DNA from: Stutzerimonas stutzeri
GTDB taxonomy: Bacteria; Pseudomonadota; Gammaproteobacteria; Pseudomonadales; Pseudomonadaceae
Assembly: GCA_002387205.1 (NCBI GenBank)
Contig: DGLA01000016.1
Coordinates: forward strand, 1-64,000
Direction: 5' to 3'
DNA length: 64,000 bases
Positions within the stretch are counted from its first letter, which is position 1, and each line of letters opens with the position of its first letter. Shown piece after piece: positions 10,416-19,770 of this stretch. The translations under genes were made by a program, and so were the position numbers. The notes beneath the pieces are model-generated. The model was given only the letters and a program-made list of their open reading frames with translations. It had not been told where the DNA came from and did not search any database.

Positions 10416-12032
10416 ATGCTCCTGTCACAGCCCAGGACGACCCCGGACGAGCTGATCAATGGGCGCTGGGCCAGCGAGCTGCTGGGCGAGTTGCCGGAAC
10501 GCCTGAGCACGCGGGTGCTCCAGCGCGCCCTGCAAACGCCTGATCTGGCTGCGCTGGTCGAAGGCGAGATACGTTGGAGCTATGCGGAACTTGCGCAGGA
10601 GATTCGCGCTACCGCGGCCTGGCTGACCGAGCTGGGTGTGCGCCCCGGCGACCGCCTGATGAGCGTGGGAGAGAACTGCAGGGCGCTGGTGGTGCTGCTG
10701 CTGGCGGCGAGCGAGCTGGATGCCTGGCTGGCCATCGTCAACGCCCGGCTGTCCGCCAGCGAGGTGGATGCGATCCGGGAAAACTGCGAGCCACGGCGCG
10801 TCTTCTACACCACGTCGGTCTCTGCCGAGGCGCAGGAGCACGGCGCGCGTCACGCAGCGGAGCGTTTCGAGCATCCCCGATTGGGCGGCCTAATGATCGG
10901 CCCGCTGGCCGAGACGGACCCTGAGCCGGTGCACGCCAGCGGCGCCAGGCAAGTGGCGGCGATGATCTATACCTCAGGCACCACCGGAACGCCCAAGGGC
11001 GTAATGCTGACCCACCGCGGCATCCTCTATATCGCCTCGATCTCCGGCGGCATGCGCCATCTCAGCGAAGGCCAGCGAGTATACGGTGTGCTGCCGATGT
11101 CGCACATTTTCGGGCTGGCTTCGGTGTGCATGGGCTCGCTCTACAACGGTGCCTGCCTTTATCCCGCGCCGCGTTTCGAACCGGCGGCATTGCTGCAGGC
11201 GCTGGGCGAGGAGCGCATCACCGTGTTGCAGGGCGTGCCCGCGATGTACGCGCGGCTGTTGGACTATCTCAAACAGCAGGGCCTCTCGCTGCATGCGCCT
11301 GAGCTGATCTACATCTCCGCAGGTGGCTCGCCGCTCGATGGCGAGACCAAGCGGCGGGTCGAAGCCTGTTTCGGCATGACCCTGCACAACGGCTATGGAC
11401 TGACCGAAGCCAGCCCGACCATCAGCCAGACACGCATCGAAGACCGCCACACCAGCACCACGGTCGGCCGCGTCCTGCCGATGCTCGAATACCGCCTCGA
11501 GCCGCTGCAGAGCGCCGATGCCGATGCACCGGGAACCGGCGAGCTGTGGATTCGCGGTCCCAACGTCATGCGGGGCTACTTTCGCCAGCCGGAAGCGACC
11601 CGCGCCTGCCTGACGGAAGACGGTTGGCTGAACACCGGCGATATCGCCCGGGTCGACGAACACGGCGAGCTGTTCATCGTCGGACGCAGCAAGGAGTTGA
11701 TCATCCGGTCGGGTTTCAACATCTACCCGCCGGATGTCGAGGCGGTGCTCAATTCGCATCCGCAGGTCACGCTCTCGGCTGTGGTGGGGCGGCAGATCCC
11801 CGGTAACGAGGAGGTGGTGGCCTTCGTCCAGTGCGCTGCAGGCGCCGACCTCACCGAGGCCGAACTGCTCAGCTTCGCGGCCGAGCGGCTGGCGCCCTAC
11901 AAGCGGCCTTGCCAGATCGTGCTGGTGGAGGCGTTGCCGGCGACGGCTACTGGCAAGATTCTCAAGGGGAAGTTGCGGGAGCGGGCGCAGGGGATGGGTA
12001 GTCCTCTGGCGCCGTTGAGTTCGGCCAGTTGA
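10416..12032 (+). CDS. Class I adenylate-forming enzyme, acyl-CoA synthetase/ligase
   Basis: A 538-residue AMP-binding (ANL superfamily) enzyme expected to activate a carboxylic acid with ATP and CoA. Motifs: A3 YTSGTTGTPKG (about 185-195), A5 GYGLTEASP, A7 NTGDIARVDEHGELFIVGR, hinge KELIIRSGFNIYPPDVE and the catalytic C-terminal Lys in PATATGKILKGKL. All core residues are present. A GAGGTG site lies just upstream of the ATG. The gene stands alone and divergent from the efflux operon. Substrate cannot be read from the sequence; a medium/long-chain fatty or aromatic acid is plausible. Confidence 0.92.
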   Translation: MLLSQPRTTPDELINGRWASELLGELPERLSTRVLQRALQTPDLAALVEGEIRWSYAELAQEIRATAAWLTELGVRPGDRLMSVGENCRALVVLLLAASELDAWLAIVNARLSASEVDAIRENCEPRRVFYTTSVSAEAQEHGARHAAERFEHPRLGGLMIGPLAETDPEPVHASGARQVAAMIYTSGTTGTPKGVMLTHRGILYIASISGGMRHLSEGQRVYGVLPMSHIFGLASVCMGSLYNGACLYPAPRFEPAALLQALGEERITVLQGVPAMYARLLDYLKQQGLSLHAPELIYISAGGSPLDGETKRRVEACFGMTLHNGYGLTEASPTISQTRIEDRHTSTTVGRVLPMLEYRLEPLQSADADAPGTGELWIRGPNVMRGYFRQPEATRACLTEDGWLNTGDIARVDEHGELFIVGRSKELIIRSGFNIYPPDVEAVLNSHPQVTLSAVVGRQIPGNEEVVAFVQCAAGADLTEAELLSFAAERLAPYKRPCQIVLVEALPATATGKILKGKLRERAQGMGSPLAPLSSAS

Positions 12033-12044
12033 CGACGCCGCTCT

Positions 12045-12400
12045 TTGGTTAGGGCCGCTGCGGAGTCTGTGCTTTCAAGCGATTGGCGAGTTGGTTGGGG
12101 GCTTGGTTTCGCCCTGCTGGGCGAGTCACTTTCTCTTGTTTCGCCAAGAGAAAGTAACCAAAGAGAAGGCGACCCCGACATCCGGACTGGGCGTCCCCGG
12201 TTTGCTTCGCAAAACTCCCTTCCCTCCGGCGCTGCTCCGGGGGGCGTGACGATGGGACGTCCCTGTCCCATTGTTCCTCGCTCGGCGTCCTGCCTCGCGT
12301 CCCCCTGCGCAACGCCTGCGCTCAGCCTCCTGAAGGGGGACTGGGTCCGAGTCGTCAGAAACTACTCTTTTCTCTTATCTGCTCTTCACGGCCATTCAGC
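12045..12400. repeat. Dispersed pseudomonad intergenic repeat
   Basis: The segment contains CCTGCTGGGCGAGTCACTTT, a hairpin, AACCAAAGAGAAGGCGACCCC and a C/T-rich tail. I recognise this as a sequence repeated in many pseudomonad genomes and often mis-annotated as small proteins (translations such as ESNQREGDPDIR). It occupies the whole gap between the acyl-CoA synthetase and the convergent TRAP permease. Nothing in it looks like a real gene. Confidence 0.7.
12128..12155. terminator. Perfect 11-bp hairpin within the repeat
   Basis: ACTTTCTCTTG pairs with CAAGAGAAAGT across a 6-nt loop. It lies 95 bp beyond the acyl-CoA synthetase stop, in the convergent gap, and could terminate transcription from either side, although there is no clear U-tract. 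Confidence 0.4.
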
Positions 12401-12451
12401 GTTGACCGAGAAACACCGTTTAATGCCAGCCTGCGTCTGGAATCGGAAATC

Positions 12452-14458
12452 TCAAACAGCCACCGTCGGCTGAACCCCTCCCCGCCGCTGGCTCCACCTG
12501 GCCAGCAGGATCGCCGGGACAGCAGCGGCGACGCCCACGATCAGCAGCTGCAAGTGACTGAACGGAATCGGCCCGCCGCCGGGAATCGCCACGCACAGCC
12601 CGGCGACGAGGATCAGTGTCCGGGTCACCGCCTCGACCGCGATGCTGTGGCCCAGCCGTCCGACGCCGATCAGGTAGCCCTGCATCGCCGAGGCGAAAAG
12701 GATGATGCCGAGCACCGCCTGGCAGAACACCAGGGCGATCTCCCACAGCGGCCCCTGCATGATCAGTGCGGGGTTGAGCACGAACATGAACGGAATGAAG
12801 TAGATCACGCTGCCCAGCCGCATCGCCTGCAGCCCGGTCTCCATCGGCCGCGCGCCGGCCACCGTGGCGGCGGCGAAGGCGCCCAGCGCCACGGGTGGGG
12901 TGATGAAGCTGAGCATGCCCCAGTAGAGGATGAACATGTGCACGGCCATCGGATCGAGCCCGCCGCCCTGGATCAGCGCCGGGGCGAGCGCCACGGCGAG
13001 GAAGATGTAGGCGGCGGTGACGGTCATGCCGATGCCCAGCACGAAACTGGTCAGCGCGCCCATGATCAGCAGCAGCGGCACGCTGCCGCCGGCCAGGTGG
13101 ATGAAGTCGTTGGCGATGGTGCCGGACAGGCCCGTCATTGACAGGGCGCCGACCAGCATGCCGACCCCGGCGAGGATGGCGATCAGCTCGGCGAACAGCT
13201 TGGCCGCCGAGCCCAGGGTGTCACCCACGTCGCTCCAGCCCCAGCGGTGCTTCCGGGAAAACTGATTCATCACCAGCAGCAGCGCTGTGGCATAGAAGGG
13301 CGCCACCGCTTCGCGCTGCATCACCAGCAGCATCCACACCAGCAGAGCGAAAACGAAGATGAAGTACCAGCCTTCCTTGAGCGTCTCCTTTATCGACGGC
13401 AGCTCGCCTTCCGGCAGGCCTTCGATGTTGTTGCGCGCCGCGTAGGCGTCGATCTGGATGAACAATCCGAGGAAATACAGTATCGACGGGATCACTGCCG
13501 CCAGAGCCACCGCGGCATAGGGCACATCGAGGAACATCGCCATGACGAACGCCGTCGCGCCCATCACGGGCGGCATCAGCACACCGCCGGTGGAGGCGCA
13601 GGCTTCGACGCCGCCGGCGAAGGATCGGCTCATGCCGATGCGGCGCATGGCCGGAATCGACAACACGCCGGTGGTCAACACGTTGGTGATGACGCTGCCG
13701 CTCATCGAGCCCATCAGGCCGCTGGCGAAGATCGACACCTTGGCCGGTCCGCCGCGAACATGCCCCAGCAGGGCGAAGGCGAGGTTGATGAAGAAGGCGC
13801 CGCCGCCGGACTTCTGCAGCACCACGCCAAAGATCAGAAAGCCGATGACCAGGCCGGCGAAGGCTTGCAGCGGCACGCCCATGACACTCTCGGTGCTCAT
13901 GGTGTGGTAGATCGCCGCCTGTTCCAGTGTCGAGGGAAAGGCCTGGATCGGACCGGGCATGATGTCGGCCACCATCGGATAGCAGGAAAACAGCGCCACG
14001 ATCAGCGCAATCGGCCAGCCCCCGGCGCGGCGTGCCGCTTCGATGATCAGGATCCAGAAGGCGTAGCTGAACCAGACCGCCTGCTGCGGCGCATCGAAGC
14101 CCCAGCCACGCTCGAGGATGGTCTCGGCGTTGACCACGAAATAGCCACTCACCACGGCTGTCACGGCGAACAGGATGTAGTCGTACCAGGGCACCGGCTG
14201 GTCCTGGCCGGACGCAAACGCCGGCCAGAGCAGATATACCAGTGGCAGCAACAGGGCCACCACGGCGTAGTAGAACTGGGTTTCAAGCCCGGTGATGACG
14301 CGCAACAGCCCCAGGTTGAACAGGTAATCCAATGTCATCAGGACGAGCGCCACCGTCACGGCGGCGGGTAGCCAGCGCAGCACGCGCGGCAGGGTGCGCA
14401 CGCGGCTGATCATTTCCTTGGCTTCGACCGCTTTGGCTTCCGGAGTATCGCTATTCAT
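12452..14458 (-). CDS. TRAP transporter fused permease (TAXI-type, DctQM fusion)
   Basis: Inner-membrane permease of a tripartite ATP-independent periplasmic transporter, 668 residues with many membrane helices. The small (Q) and large (M) domains are fused, as usual for partners of TAXI binding proteins. Typical M-domain segments are GLMGSMSGSVITNVLTTGVL, GGVEACASTGGVLMPPVMG and FITPPVALGAFAAA. The start at 14458 (MNSDTPEAKAVEAKE) is preferred because GGA sits about 10 nt upstream; the frame is open to 14497. It lies 81 bp downstream of the receptor gene on the same strand. Confidence 0.93.
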   Translation of the reverse strand: MNSDTPEAKAVEAKEMISRVRTLPRVLRWLPAAVTVALVLMTLDYLFNLGLLRVITGLETQFYYAVVALLLPLVYLLWPAFASGQDQPVPWYDYILFAVTAVVSGYFVVNAETILERGWGFDAPQQAVWFSYAFWILIIEAARRAGGWPIALIVALFSCYPMVADIMPGPIQAFPSTLEQAAIYHTMSTESVMGVPLQAFAGLVIGFLIFGVVLQKSGGGAFFINLAFALLGHVRGGPAKVSIFASGLMGSMSGSVITNVLTTGVLSIPAMRRIGMSRSFAGGVEACASTGGVLMPPVMGATAFVMAMFLDVPYAAVALAAVIPSILYFLGLFIQIDAYAARNNIEGLPEGELPSIKETLKEGWYFIFVFALLVWMLLVMQREAVAPFYATALLLVMNQFSRKHRWGWSDVGDTLGSAAKLFAELIAILAGVGMLVGALSMTGLSGTIANDFIHLAGGSVPLLLIMGALTSFVLGIGMTVTAAYIFLAVALAPALIQGGGLDPMAVHMFILYWGMLSFITPPVALGAFAAATVAGARPMETGLQAMRLGSVIYFIPFMFVLNPALIMQGPLWEIALVFCQAVLGIILFASAMQGYLIGVGRLGHSIAVEAVTRTLILVAGLCVAIPGGGPIPFSHLQLLIVGVAAAVPAILLARWSQRRGGVQPTVAV

Positions 14459-14539
14459 GGAGTGATCCGTGCAGTGTGCGGCAGTAGATGACGACACGAC
14501 CCGGCGTCAGCGCCGGGTCAGGTTCGCCGATAGTGCGGG

Positions 14540-15703
14540 TTACTCGAAGACGGGGGTAAAGCCGGCCTTTGTCAGAGCGTCTGCGCGGGTCTTCATCCAG
14601 GCCGCGGCAAAGGCTTCCTCATCCTTTGGCGTATCGCCGGCCATGAAGGTCTTCCAGGTGTCGAGCAGCAGGGTCTGACGCTTGATCAGCTGGTCCTGAT
14701 GGGCCTGCATCTCCTCGGTCCAGGTGCCGATTTCCTTGTAGTACTCGACCACGGCGTCATGGAAGGGCACCACCCAGGTCATGTCCTGGTTGTCGGCGGC
14801 ATAACCCGCGGCGCCGGGGGCGCTGTCCTTGTAGCTGTCGTAGTTGTCCTGCAGCGCCTTGACCAGGCCGTAGGCGGTGTTGTCGTCGAGGTCTGCGTTG
14901 GCGACGACGATGGGGTAGGGGTAGCTCGCACTATCGACCGGTGTGTCCGGCGAAATGCCGCCGGCGCCGGAGGTGGCTTTCAGCGGTTGGAAATAAGGCG
15001 CCACGGCCTTCATGCGCTGCCAGCCAGCCTCATCGTTCGGGTCCAGCACCGGCCAGGTCACGCCGCGCGGGCTGCTGGCCAACTGCTGGGCGGGTGGGGT
15101 GACGGTGGTGGTGAAGGAGGCATCCACGTCGCCGGCGATGATGCCGTCGAATGAGCGGGCGTAGCCGGGGTAATCCACGCGGGTCACGTCGTCCCAGGTC
15201 AGGCCGCCGAAGGCGAGAAAGGCCTCGGTGCCCTTGTTCAGCGCGTCGTCACCGCGGATATAGGCGATGCGCTTGCCCTTGAGGTCCGCCGGGGTCTTCA
15301 CGCCGAGGTCGCCGGCCACCGCCAGCGACAGGGCGAAGGTGGCGCTGGAGGTGGTCAGCACCCGCAGCGGCTGCGGGCCCCAATCGCGGTTGGCGAACAT
15401 CAGCACGCCTTCGGCGCCGTAGTAGCTGGCGATGCCGCAGGCACAGAGCTGCACACGGCCGTTCTTCAGCGGGGTCATGCGGGAAACATCATTGTCGCCG
15501 GGAAGGATGCGCACCGAAGTGCCGTACTGCTTCTGCAACATGCCACCGATGGCGACTGCCTGGGCATAGCCGCTGGAGTTGGTGCCGTAGGCGGTCCAGG
15601 CCATTGTCTTGGGAAGTTCGATTTCCTTTGCTTGCGCGGCAAGGGAAATGCTCAAGCAAAGCGGAAGAATTGCAACTAGAAGGGGACGGGCAACGCGGCG
15701 CAT
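14540..15703 (-). CDS. TAXI-family TRAP transporter solute-binding protein
   Basis: Periplasmic receptor of 387 residues with a cleavable signal peptide (LLVAILPLCLSISLAAQA). The mature part begins with the TAXI-family pattern WTAYGTNSSGYAQAVAIGGM, followed by VRILPGDNDVSRM and later TPADLKGKRIAYIRGD. CAGGAGTG precedes the ATG at 15703; the frame extends upstream but without homology. It works with the fused permease downstream to import an unidentified small organic acid or amino acid using an ion gradient. Confidence 0.93.
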   Translation of the reverse strand: MRRVARPLLVAILPLCLSISLAAQAKEIELPKTMAWTAYGTNSSGYAQAVAIGGMLQKQYGTSVRILPGDNDVSRMTPLKNGRVQLCACGIASYYGAEGVLMFANRDWGPQPLRVLTTSSATFALSLAVAGDLGVKTPADLKGKRIAYIRGDDALNKGTEAFLAFGGLTWDDVTRVDYPGYARSFDGIIAGDVDASFTTTVTPPAQQLASSPRGVTWPVLDPNDEAGWQRMKAVAPYFQPLKATSGAGGISPDTPVDSASYPYPIVVANADLDDNTAYGLVKALQDNYDSYKDSAPGAAGYAADNQDMTWVVPFHDAVVEYYKEIGTWTEEMQAHQDQLIKRQTLLLDTWKTFMAGDTPKDEEAFAAAWMKTRADALTKAGFTPVFE

Positions 15704-16021
15704 GGTCACTCCTGGGCTTTGAAAGCCTATTATTGTTTTGCAGTGCGGTACTGAATTTTGCAGCTGCATCGATACTAGGAAGCCGCGAAGTGATCTGTCA
15801 AACCCTAAACAGGCATAGAGGCTTCCCTCTGTCCGGTTGGCTCGCATGGCCGGATCACGACTGTGCAGGCGGGTTGCAGGCAAACCTATGCCTTCGCGTG
15901 CGCAACGCATGGTGACCAACGAGCGGGGCGGGGCTGAACCTTTGACGAAACGGCGCAGTCGACTTAACAGGTTGGCCGTGTTCTTTCCGGCCGTTCACTA
16001 GCCCTGCAGGAGAACTGTTCA
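15704..16021. other. Intergenic region upstream of the TRAP operon and the four-helix protein gene
   Basis: The 318 bp hold the divergent promoters. The only hint I see is TTGACG at 15942-15947, a plausible -35 for the rightward gene, without a convincing -10. No gene or repeat recognised. Confidence 0.4.
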
Positions 16022-16474
16022 ATGGATACCAAAGACACCATTTCCGTACTCAACGATCTCATCGAAACCAGCAAGGACGGGGAGAAAGGCTTTCGCGAAT
16101 GCGCCGATGACCTGAAGAACCCGCAGCTCAAGACCACCATGACCCAGCGTGCCCAGGACTGCGCGACCGCGGCCGCCGAGCTGCAGCAGCTGGTACGCAC
16201 CCTCGGTGGCGATCCGGAAACCAGCACCAGCACCGCCGCCGACATGCATCGTCGCTGGGTCGACCTCAAGTCGATGATTACCGGCAAGGACGACGAAGCG
16301 ATCCTCAACGAGTGCGAACGCGGTGAAGATGTGGCCCTCAAGAGCTACCGCAAGGCGCTTGAAAAAGACCTGCCGATGGATGTCCGCTCGGTGGTCGAAC
16401 GCCAGATGCAGGGCGTGCAGCGCAACCATGATCAGGTCAAGGCACTGCGCGACGCCGAGCGCGCTCGTAGCTGA
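16022..16474 (+). CDS. PA2169-type four-helix-bundle protein (DUF2383)
   Basis: A 150-residue all-helical protein of the ferritin-like DUF2383/PA2169 family: DTISVLNDLIETSKDGEKGF, QRAQDCATAAAELQQLV, then DLKSMITGKDDEAILNECE. Members are small cytoplasmic proteins often found in stress or stationary-phase regulons; the biochemical role is not established. A clean AGGAG site lies 9 nt upstream of the ATG. It is monocistronic, followed 136 bp later by an AraC regulator. Confidence 0.9.
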   Translation: MDTKDTISVLNDLIETSKDGEKGFRECADDLKNPQLKTTMTQRAQDCATAAAELQQLVRTLGGDPETSTSTAADMHRRWVDLKSMITGKDDEAILNECERGEDVALKSYRKALEKDLPMDVRSVVERQMQGVQRNHDQVKALRDAERARS

Positions 16475-16610
16475 TCGGGCCCGCCTGGATAGCGCCGGCC
16501 TCGTGTCGGCGTTTCTGTTTAAGCGAGCCAGAACCGGAGCGACCAGCGCTGCTGTGAGCTCCGGCTGAGCTGCTAAGCTGACCTCCTTCGTATCGCAGGA
16601 GGCCCGCCTC

Positions 16611-17531
16611 GTGAACTCGTTCATTTCTCCCGCCAGGGACGACACCAGCGCCCAGCGTGCCGAGCTGGCGCGGCTGGTTGAAGGTTTTGTCGGTTGCGAT
16701 GGCATGCACCAGACGGCCATCGAACCGCTGCACCTGATTCGCTGCGCAAGCCCCGGCGAGATGGTCTACGGGCTGCACAAGCCGGCGCTGTGCATCATCG
16801 TGCAGGGCGGCAAGGAAGTGCGCCTGGCCGACGAACTCTACCGCTACGACCCGCTGCATTATCTGGTGGTGTCGGTGACCTTGCCGGTTGCCGGCTGCGT
16901 TATCCGGGCGTCCAGCGAAGAGCCCTATCTCTGCATTCGCCTGGATATCGACCCCTCTCTGATCGCCGCGCTGGTCACCGAGACAGACCCCGCACCGGCC
17001 CCTGTCGAAGCCGCAGGACGCGGCCTGTATCTGGATCGGATCGATTCGCCGCTGCTGGACGCAACGCTGCGACTGGTCCGCCTGCTGGGGGATCCGAAGG
17101 ACATTCCCGTGCTGGCGCCACTGGCCGTACGGGAAATCTTCTACCGCCTGCTCTGCGGCCCGCAGGGCCAGCATCTGCAGGCCGTGGCGTTGCAGGGCAG
17201 CCAGTCGCACCGGGTCAACGACGCCATCGAATGGCTCAACCGCAACTACGTCGAGCCGCTGCGCATCGACGACCTGGCCCGCCGGGTCAACCTCAGCAGT
17301 TCCAGCCTGCACCATCGCTTCAAGGCGCTGACCGCCATGAGCCCCCTGCAATACCAGAAACAGCTGCGTTTGCAGGAAGCCCGCCGCTTGCTGATGGTCG
17401 AGGGCCTCGATGTCTCGACGGCGGCCTATCGGGTCGGCTACGAAAGCCCATCGCAGTTCAGCCGCGAATACAGCCGCCTGTTCGGCGCGTCCCCGGTCAA
17501 GGACATGGCCCGCCTGCGCAGCATCGCCTGA
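16611..17531 (+). CDS. AraC-family transcriptional regulator
   Basis: A 306-residue regulator with an AraC-type N-terminal cupin-like domain (about 20-170; IRCASPGEMVYGLHKPALC) and a C-terminal double HTH (about 205-300; RIDDLARRVNLSSSSLHHRF and AAYRVGYESPSQFSREYSRLFG). The start is GTG at 16611 with AGGAGG 8 nt upstream. The downstream SDR gene is convergent, with only 10 bp between the stops. This AraC subgroup (AraC_N domain) often regulates adjacent dehydrogenases, so the SDR is a plausible target; this is inference. Confidence 0.93.
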   Translation: MNSFISPARDDTSAQRAELARLVEGFVGCDGMHQTAIEPLHLIRCASPGEMVYGLHKPALCIIVQGGKEVRLADELYRYDPLHYLVVSVTLPVAGCVIRASSEEPYLCIRLDIDPSLIAALVTETDPAPAPVEAAGRGLYLDRIDSPLLDATLRLVRLLGDPKDIPVLAPLAVREIFYRLLCGPQGQHLQAVALQGSQSHRVNDAIEWLNRNYVEPLRIDDLARRVNLSSSSLHHRFKALTAMSPLQYQKQLRLQEARRLLMVEGLDVSTAAYRVGYESPSQFSREYSRLFGASPVKDMARLRSIA

Positions 17532-17541
17532 GCGGCGGCAC

Positions 17542-18279
17542 TCAGTATGGACTAGCGGTTGGGCGAACGATCAGCTCGCTGACGTCTACATCCGCCGGCT
17601 GGTCCACGGCGTAGGCGATGGCCCGGGCGATGGCTTCAGCGGGGATGGCCCCTTTGCGGAATTCCCGCATGGCGGCGCGCGCATCCTCGTCGGAGATACT
17701 CTCGGCCAGCTCGGACTCGGTCACGCCGGGCGAAATCAGCGTCACCCGGATATTGCCGCCGACCTCCTGCCGCAGCCCTTCGCTGATGGCGCGCACCGCA
17801 TATTTGGTGGCGCAGTACACCGCCGCCGTCGGGCTGACCGCATAGGCACCGATCGAGGCGATGTTGATGAACTGCCCGCTGCGCTGGCGTTGCATCAGGG
17901 GCAGGCCTGCAGCGATGCCGTGCAGGACGCCACGAACGTTCACGTCGATCATGCGATCCCATTCATCCACCTTCAGGGCGTCGAGCCTGGACAGCGGCAT
18001 CACCCCGGCGTTGTTGATGATCACGTCGACGCGACCGAAATGCTGTTCGGCGCTATCGATGAACGCTTGCATGTCGTCGCGCCGGGTGACGTCCAGCGCG
18101 CGCGCCAGGGCGCTGCCGCCGGCAGCGTTGATGTCCGCGGCCAGCGCTTCGAGCCGTTCGAGCCGACGCGCGCCGAGCACCACGCGCGCGCCCTGGCCGG
18201 CCAGCAGCCGCGCGGTAGCTTCACCGATGCCGCTGCTGGCGCCGGTGATGACGATGACTTTTCCGTTAATGTGGGACAT
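17542..18279 (-). CDS. Short-chain dehydrogenase/reductase
   Basis: Classical SDR of 245 residues with a Rossmann fold. The cofactor motif is VITGASSGIG (about 9-18), followed by NNAG (about 87-90), the catalytic Ser in INIASIGAY and YCATK (Tyr-Lys pair). Arg-rich residues after the first strand (ARRLERLE) suggest NADP(H). GGAGG precedes the ATG at 18279; the frame is open further upstream but without homology. Substrate unknown. It is convergent with the AraC regulator gene. Confidence 0.92.
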   Translation of the reverse strand: MSHINGKVIVITGASSGIGEATARLLAGQGARVVLGARRLERLEALAADINAAGGSALARALDVTRRDDMQAFIDSAEQHFGRVDVIINNAGVMPLSRLDALKVDEWDRMIDVNVRGVLHGIAAGLPLMQRQRSGQFINIASIGAYAVSPTAAVYCATKYAVRAISEGLRQEVGGNIRVTLISPGVTESELAESISDEDARAAMREFRKGAIPAEAIARAIAYAVDQPADVDVSELIVRPTASPY

Positions 18280-18409
18280 GTGCGGACCTCCGGTTGCAGT
18301 TGATGCAGCACCAATGTGCTGTGGAACCAATGCTAGGGAGGCGGGCTGGCGGAGCGTTAGGCAAATCCTGCCGGGCACTTGCCTGATACTGGCGCTACCT
18401 GCCGGATGA

Positions 18410-18880
18410 CTACCACACGCCTTCGTGCAGCGCCGCAGCTTCGTCTTCCAGCAGCGGGCCGATTACCTCGACCTGACGTTGGCCGCTGCCGAAAACCACG
18501 CGGCAGGGCAGATCCAGCGTCGGGTTTTCCGGGTGATTGCCGGTCAGCTGCTTCAGGCTGTGCTCGGACAAGCCGTACACCACCCGGCCCAGGCCGACCC
18601 AGTAGGCGGCGCCGGCGCACATCGCGCAGGGTTCGGCCGAGGTATACATGGTGCACCCGGCGAGGAATTCGGGCGTGTAGGTGGTTGAGGCGCGTGTCAT
18701 CAGTACCCGTTCGGCGTGGCCGGTCATGTCGTGATCGGGCAGGTAGGCGTTGCCCTGTTCCAGCAGCACCTCGCCATCGGGCCCGGCGAGAATCGCGCCG
18801 AATGGATGGGTGCCGCTTTCGCGCGCGCGACGGGCCACATCGAAGCTCTTGCGTAGCAGGGTGAGGTCTTGTTCGTTCAT
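18410..18880 (-). CDS. Nucleoside/nucleobase deaminase of the cytidine-deaminase fold
   Basis: A 156-residue zinc deaminase. Zinc and catalytic residues are HAE (about 55-57) and PCAMC (about 84-88), the arrangement of guanine deaminase/TadA-like proteins. HPFGAILAGPDGEVL at the N-terminus favours a free-base or nucleoside substrate over tRNA. The MNEQDLT start at 18880 is chosen, since the frame extends 10 codons further without homology. It is the last gene of a probable operon with the NMT1-type ABC transporter, so it may act on the imported heterocycle (inference). Confidence 0.88.
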   Translation of the reverse strand: MNEQDLTLLRKSFDVARRARESGTHPFGAILAGPDGEVLLEQGNAYLPDHDMTGHAERVLMTRASTTYTPEFLAGCTMYTSAEPCAMCAGAAYWVGLGRVVYGLSEHSLKQLTGNHPENPTLDLPCRVVFGSGQRQVEVIGPLLEDEAAALHEGVW

Positions 18881-18968
18881 GCGGGTCTCATCGGTGTTGG
18901 GGTCATACACAAAGGAGCGGCCGAGCAGGTTCGGCCTTCAGAAGTTTCTCGGACCGGGCTTTACGGAG

Positions 18969-18986
18969 GGGCGAATGCATTCGCCC
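18969..18986. repeat. Perfect 18-bp palindrome, REP-like
   Basis: GGGCGAATGCATTCGCCC is a perfect palindrome between the ABC permease stop and the deaminase start. Palindromes of the type GGGCGAATxxATTCGCCC are scattered in pseudomonad intergenic regions (recognised from memory). In RNA it could form a hairpin that tunes expression of the distal deaminase. Confidence 0.6.
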
Positions 18987-18993
18987 ACGCATC

Positions 18994-19770
18994 TCACTGC
19001 TGCCCCTTGGGCAGGCTCCAGGGGAACAGCAGCTTCTGCGCCAGGCCGATCAGGTGGAACAGCACTAGGCTGATCACCACCAGCATCATCAGCGCGGCAA
19101 AGGCCTGCGGGACCTGGAACATCGAGGTGGAGAAGTTGATGAAGTAGCCCAGGCCCTTTTCCGCGGCCACGAACTCGGCCACCACTGCGCCAATCACCGC
19201 CAGGGTGATGGAGATGCGCAGGGCCGCGAACAGGTGCGGGACTGCGTAGGGCAGGCGGATATTGCGGTACTCGCGTGAGCGCGACGCGCCCAGCGAGCGT
19301 GACAGTTCCACCAGTTCTTCAGGCGTCGCCAGCAAGCCGGTGACGCAGGACACCACGATGGGAAAGAAGGCGATCAGAAAGGTGATGAATACGCGCGGCA
19401 GGTCGCCGGCACCCATCACCACTACGATGATCGGCGCCACCGCCACGATGGGCGTCGACTGAACGATCACCAGCAGCGGGTAGAGCGTGCGCGACAGCAG
19501 CTTCGAGGACGCCAGGGCGATGGCCAGCGGAATGCCGATCAGGATCGACAGGCCGTAGCCCATCAGGGTCACGCGCAAGGTGGCGAGCAGGTGGTCGCTC
19601 CAGCCGGCAAAACCGACCTTGGCGGCTGCGGCCAGGATGGCGCTGGGCGAGGGCAGGACGAAGCTCGGCAGCTTCAACAATCGGCAGGCCGCTTCCCACA
19701 GCAGCAGCAAGGCCAGCAGTGCCAGCCACGGCGCCAGTCGCTCGCCGAGTTTGAACTTAAAGGCCGACAT
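18994..19770 (-). CDS. ABC transporter permease (BPD_transp_1, SsuC/TauC-like)
   Basis: Inner-membrane permease of 258 residues with about six helices, beginning after a short tail with WLALLALLLLWEAACRLL. The cytoplasmic EAA loop is visible as ELSRSLGASRSREYRNIRLP. The start at 19770 overlaps the ATPase gene end by 14 nt. It belongs to the sulfonate/nitrate/taurine/pyrimidine-precursor transporter class and pairs with the ATPase and NMT1-type receptor upstream. Confidence 0.93.
   Translation of the reverse strand: MSAFKFKLGERLAPWLALLALLLLWEAACRLLKLPSFVLPSPSAILAAAAKVGFAGWSDHLLATLRVTLMGYGLSILIGIPLAIALASSKLLSRTLYPLLVIVQSTPIVAVAPIIVVVMGAGDLPRVFITFLIAFFPIVVSCVTGLLATPEELVELSRSLGASRSREYRNIRLPYAVPHLFAALRISITLAVIGAVVAEFVAAEKGLGYFINFSTSMFQVPQAFAALMMLVVISLVLFHLIGLAQKLLFPWSLPKGQQ

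Noticed and set aside
12045..12473. Open frames in the intergenic repeat that look like a 142-residue protein
   Set aside because: The translation is that of a known dispersed repeat, with no ribosome site and overlapping frames on both strands.
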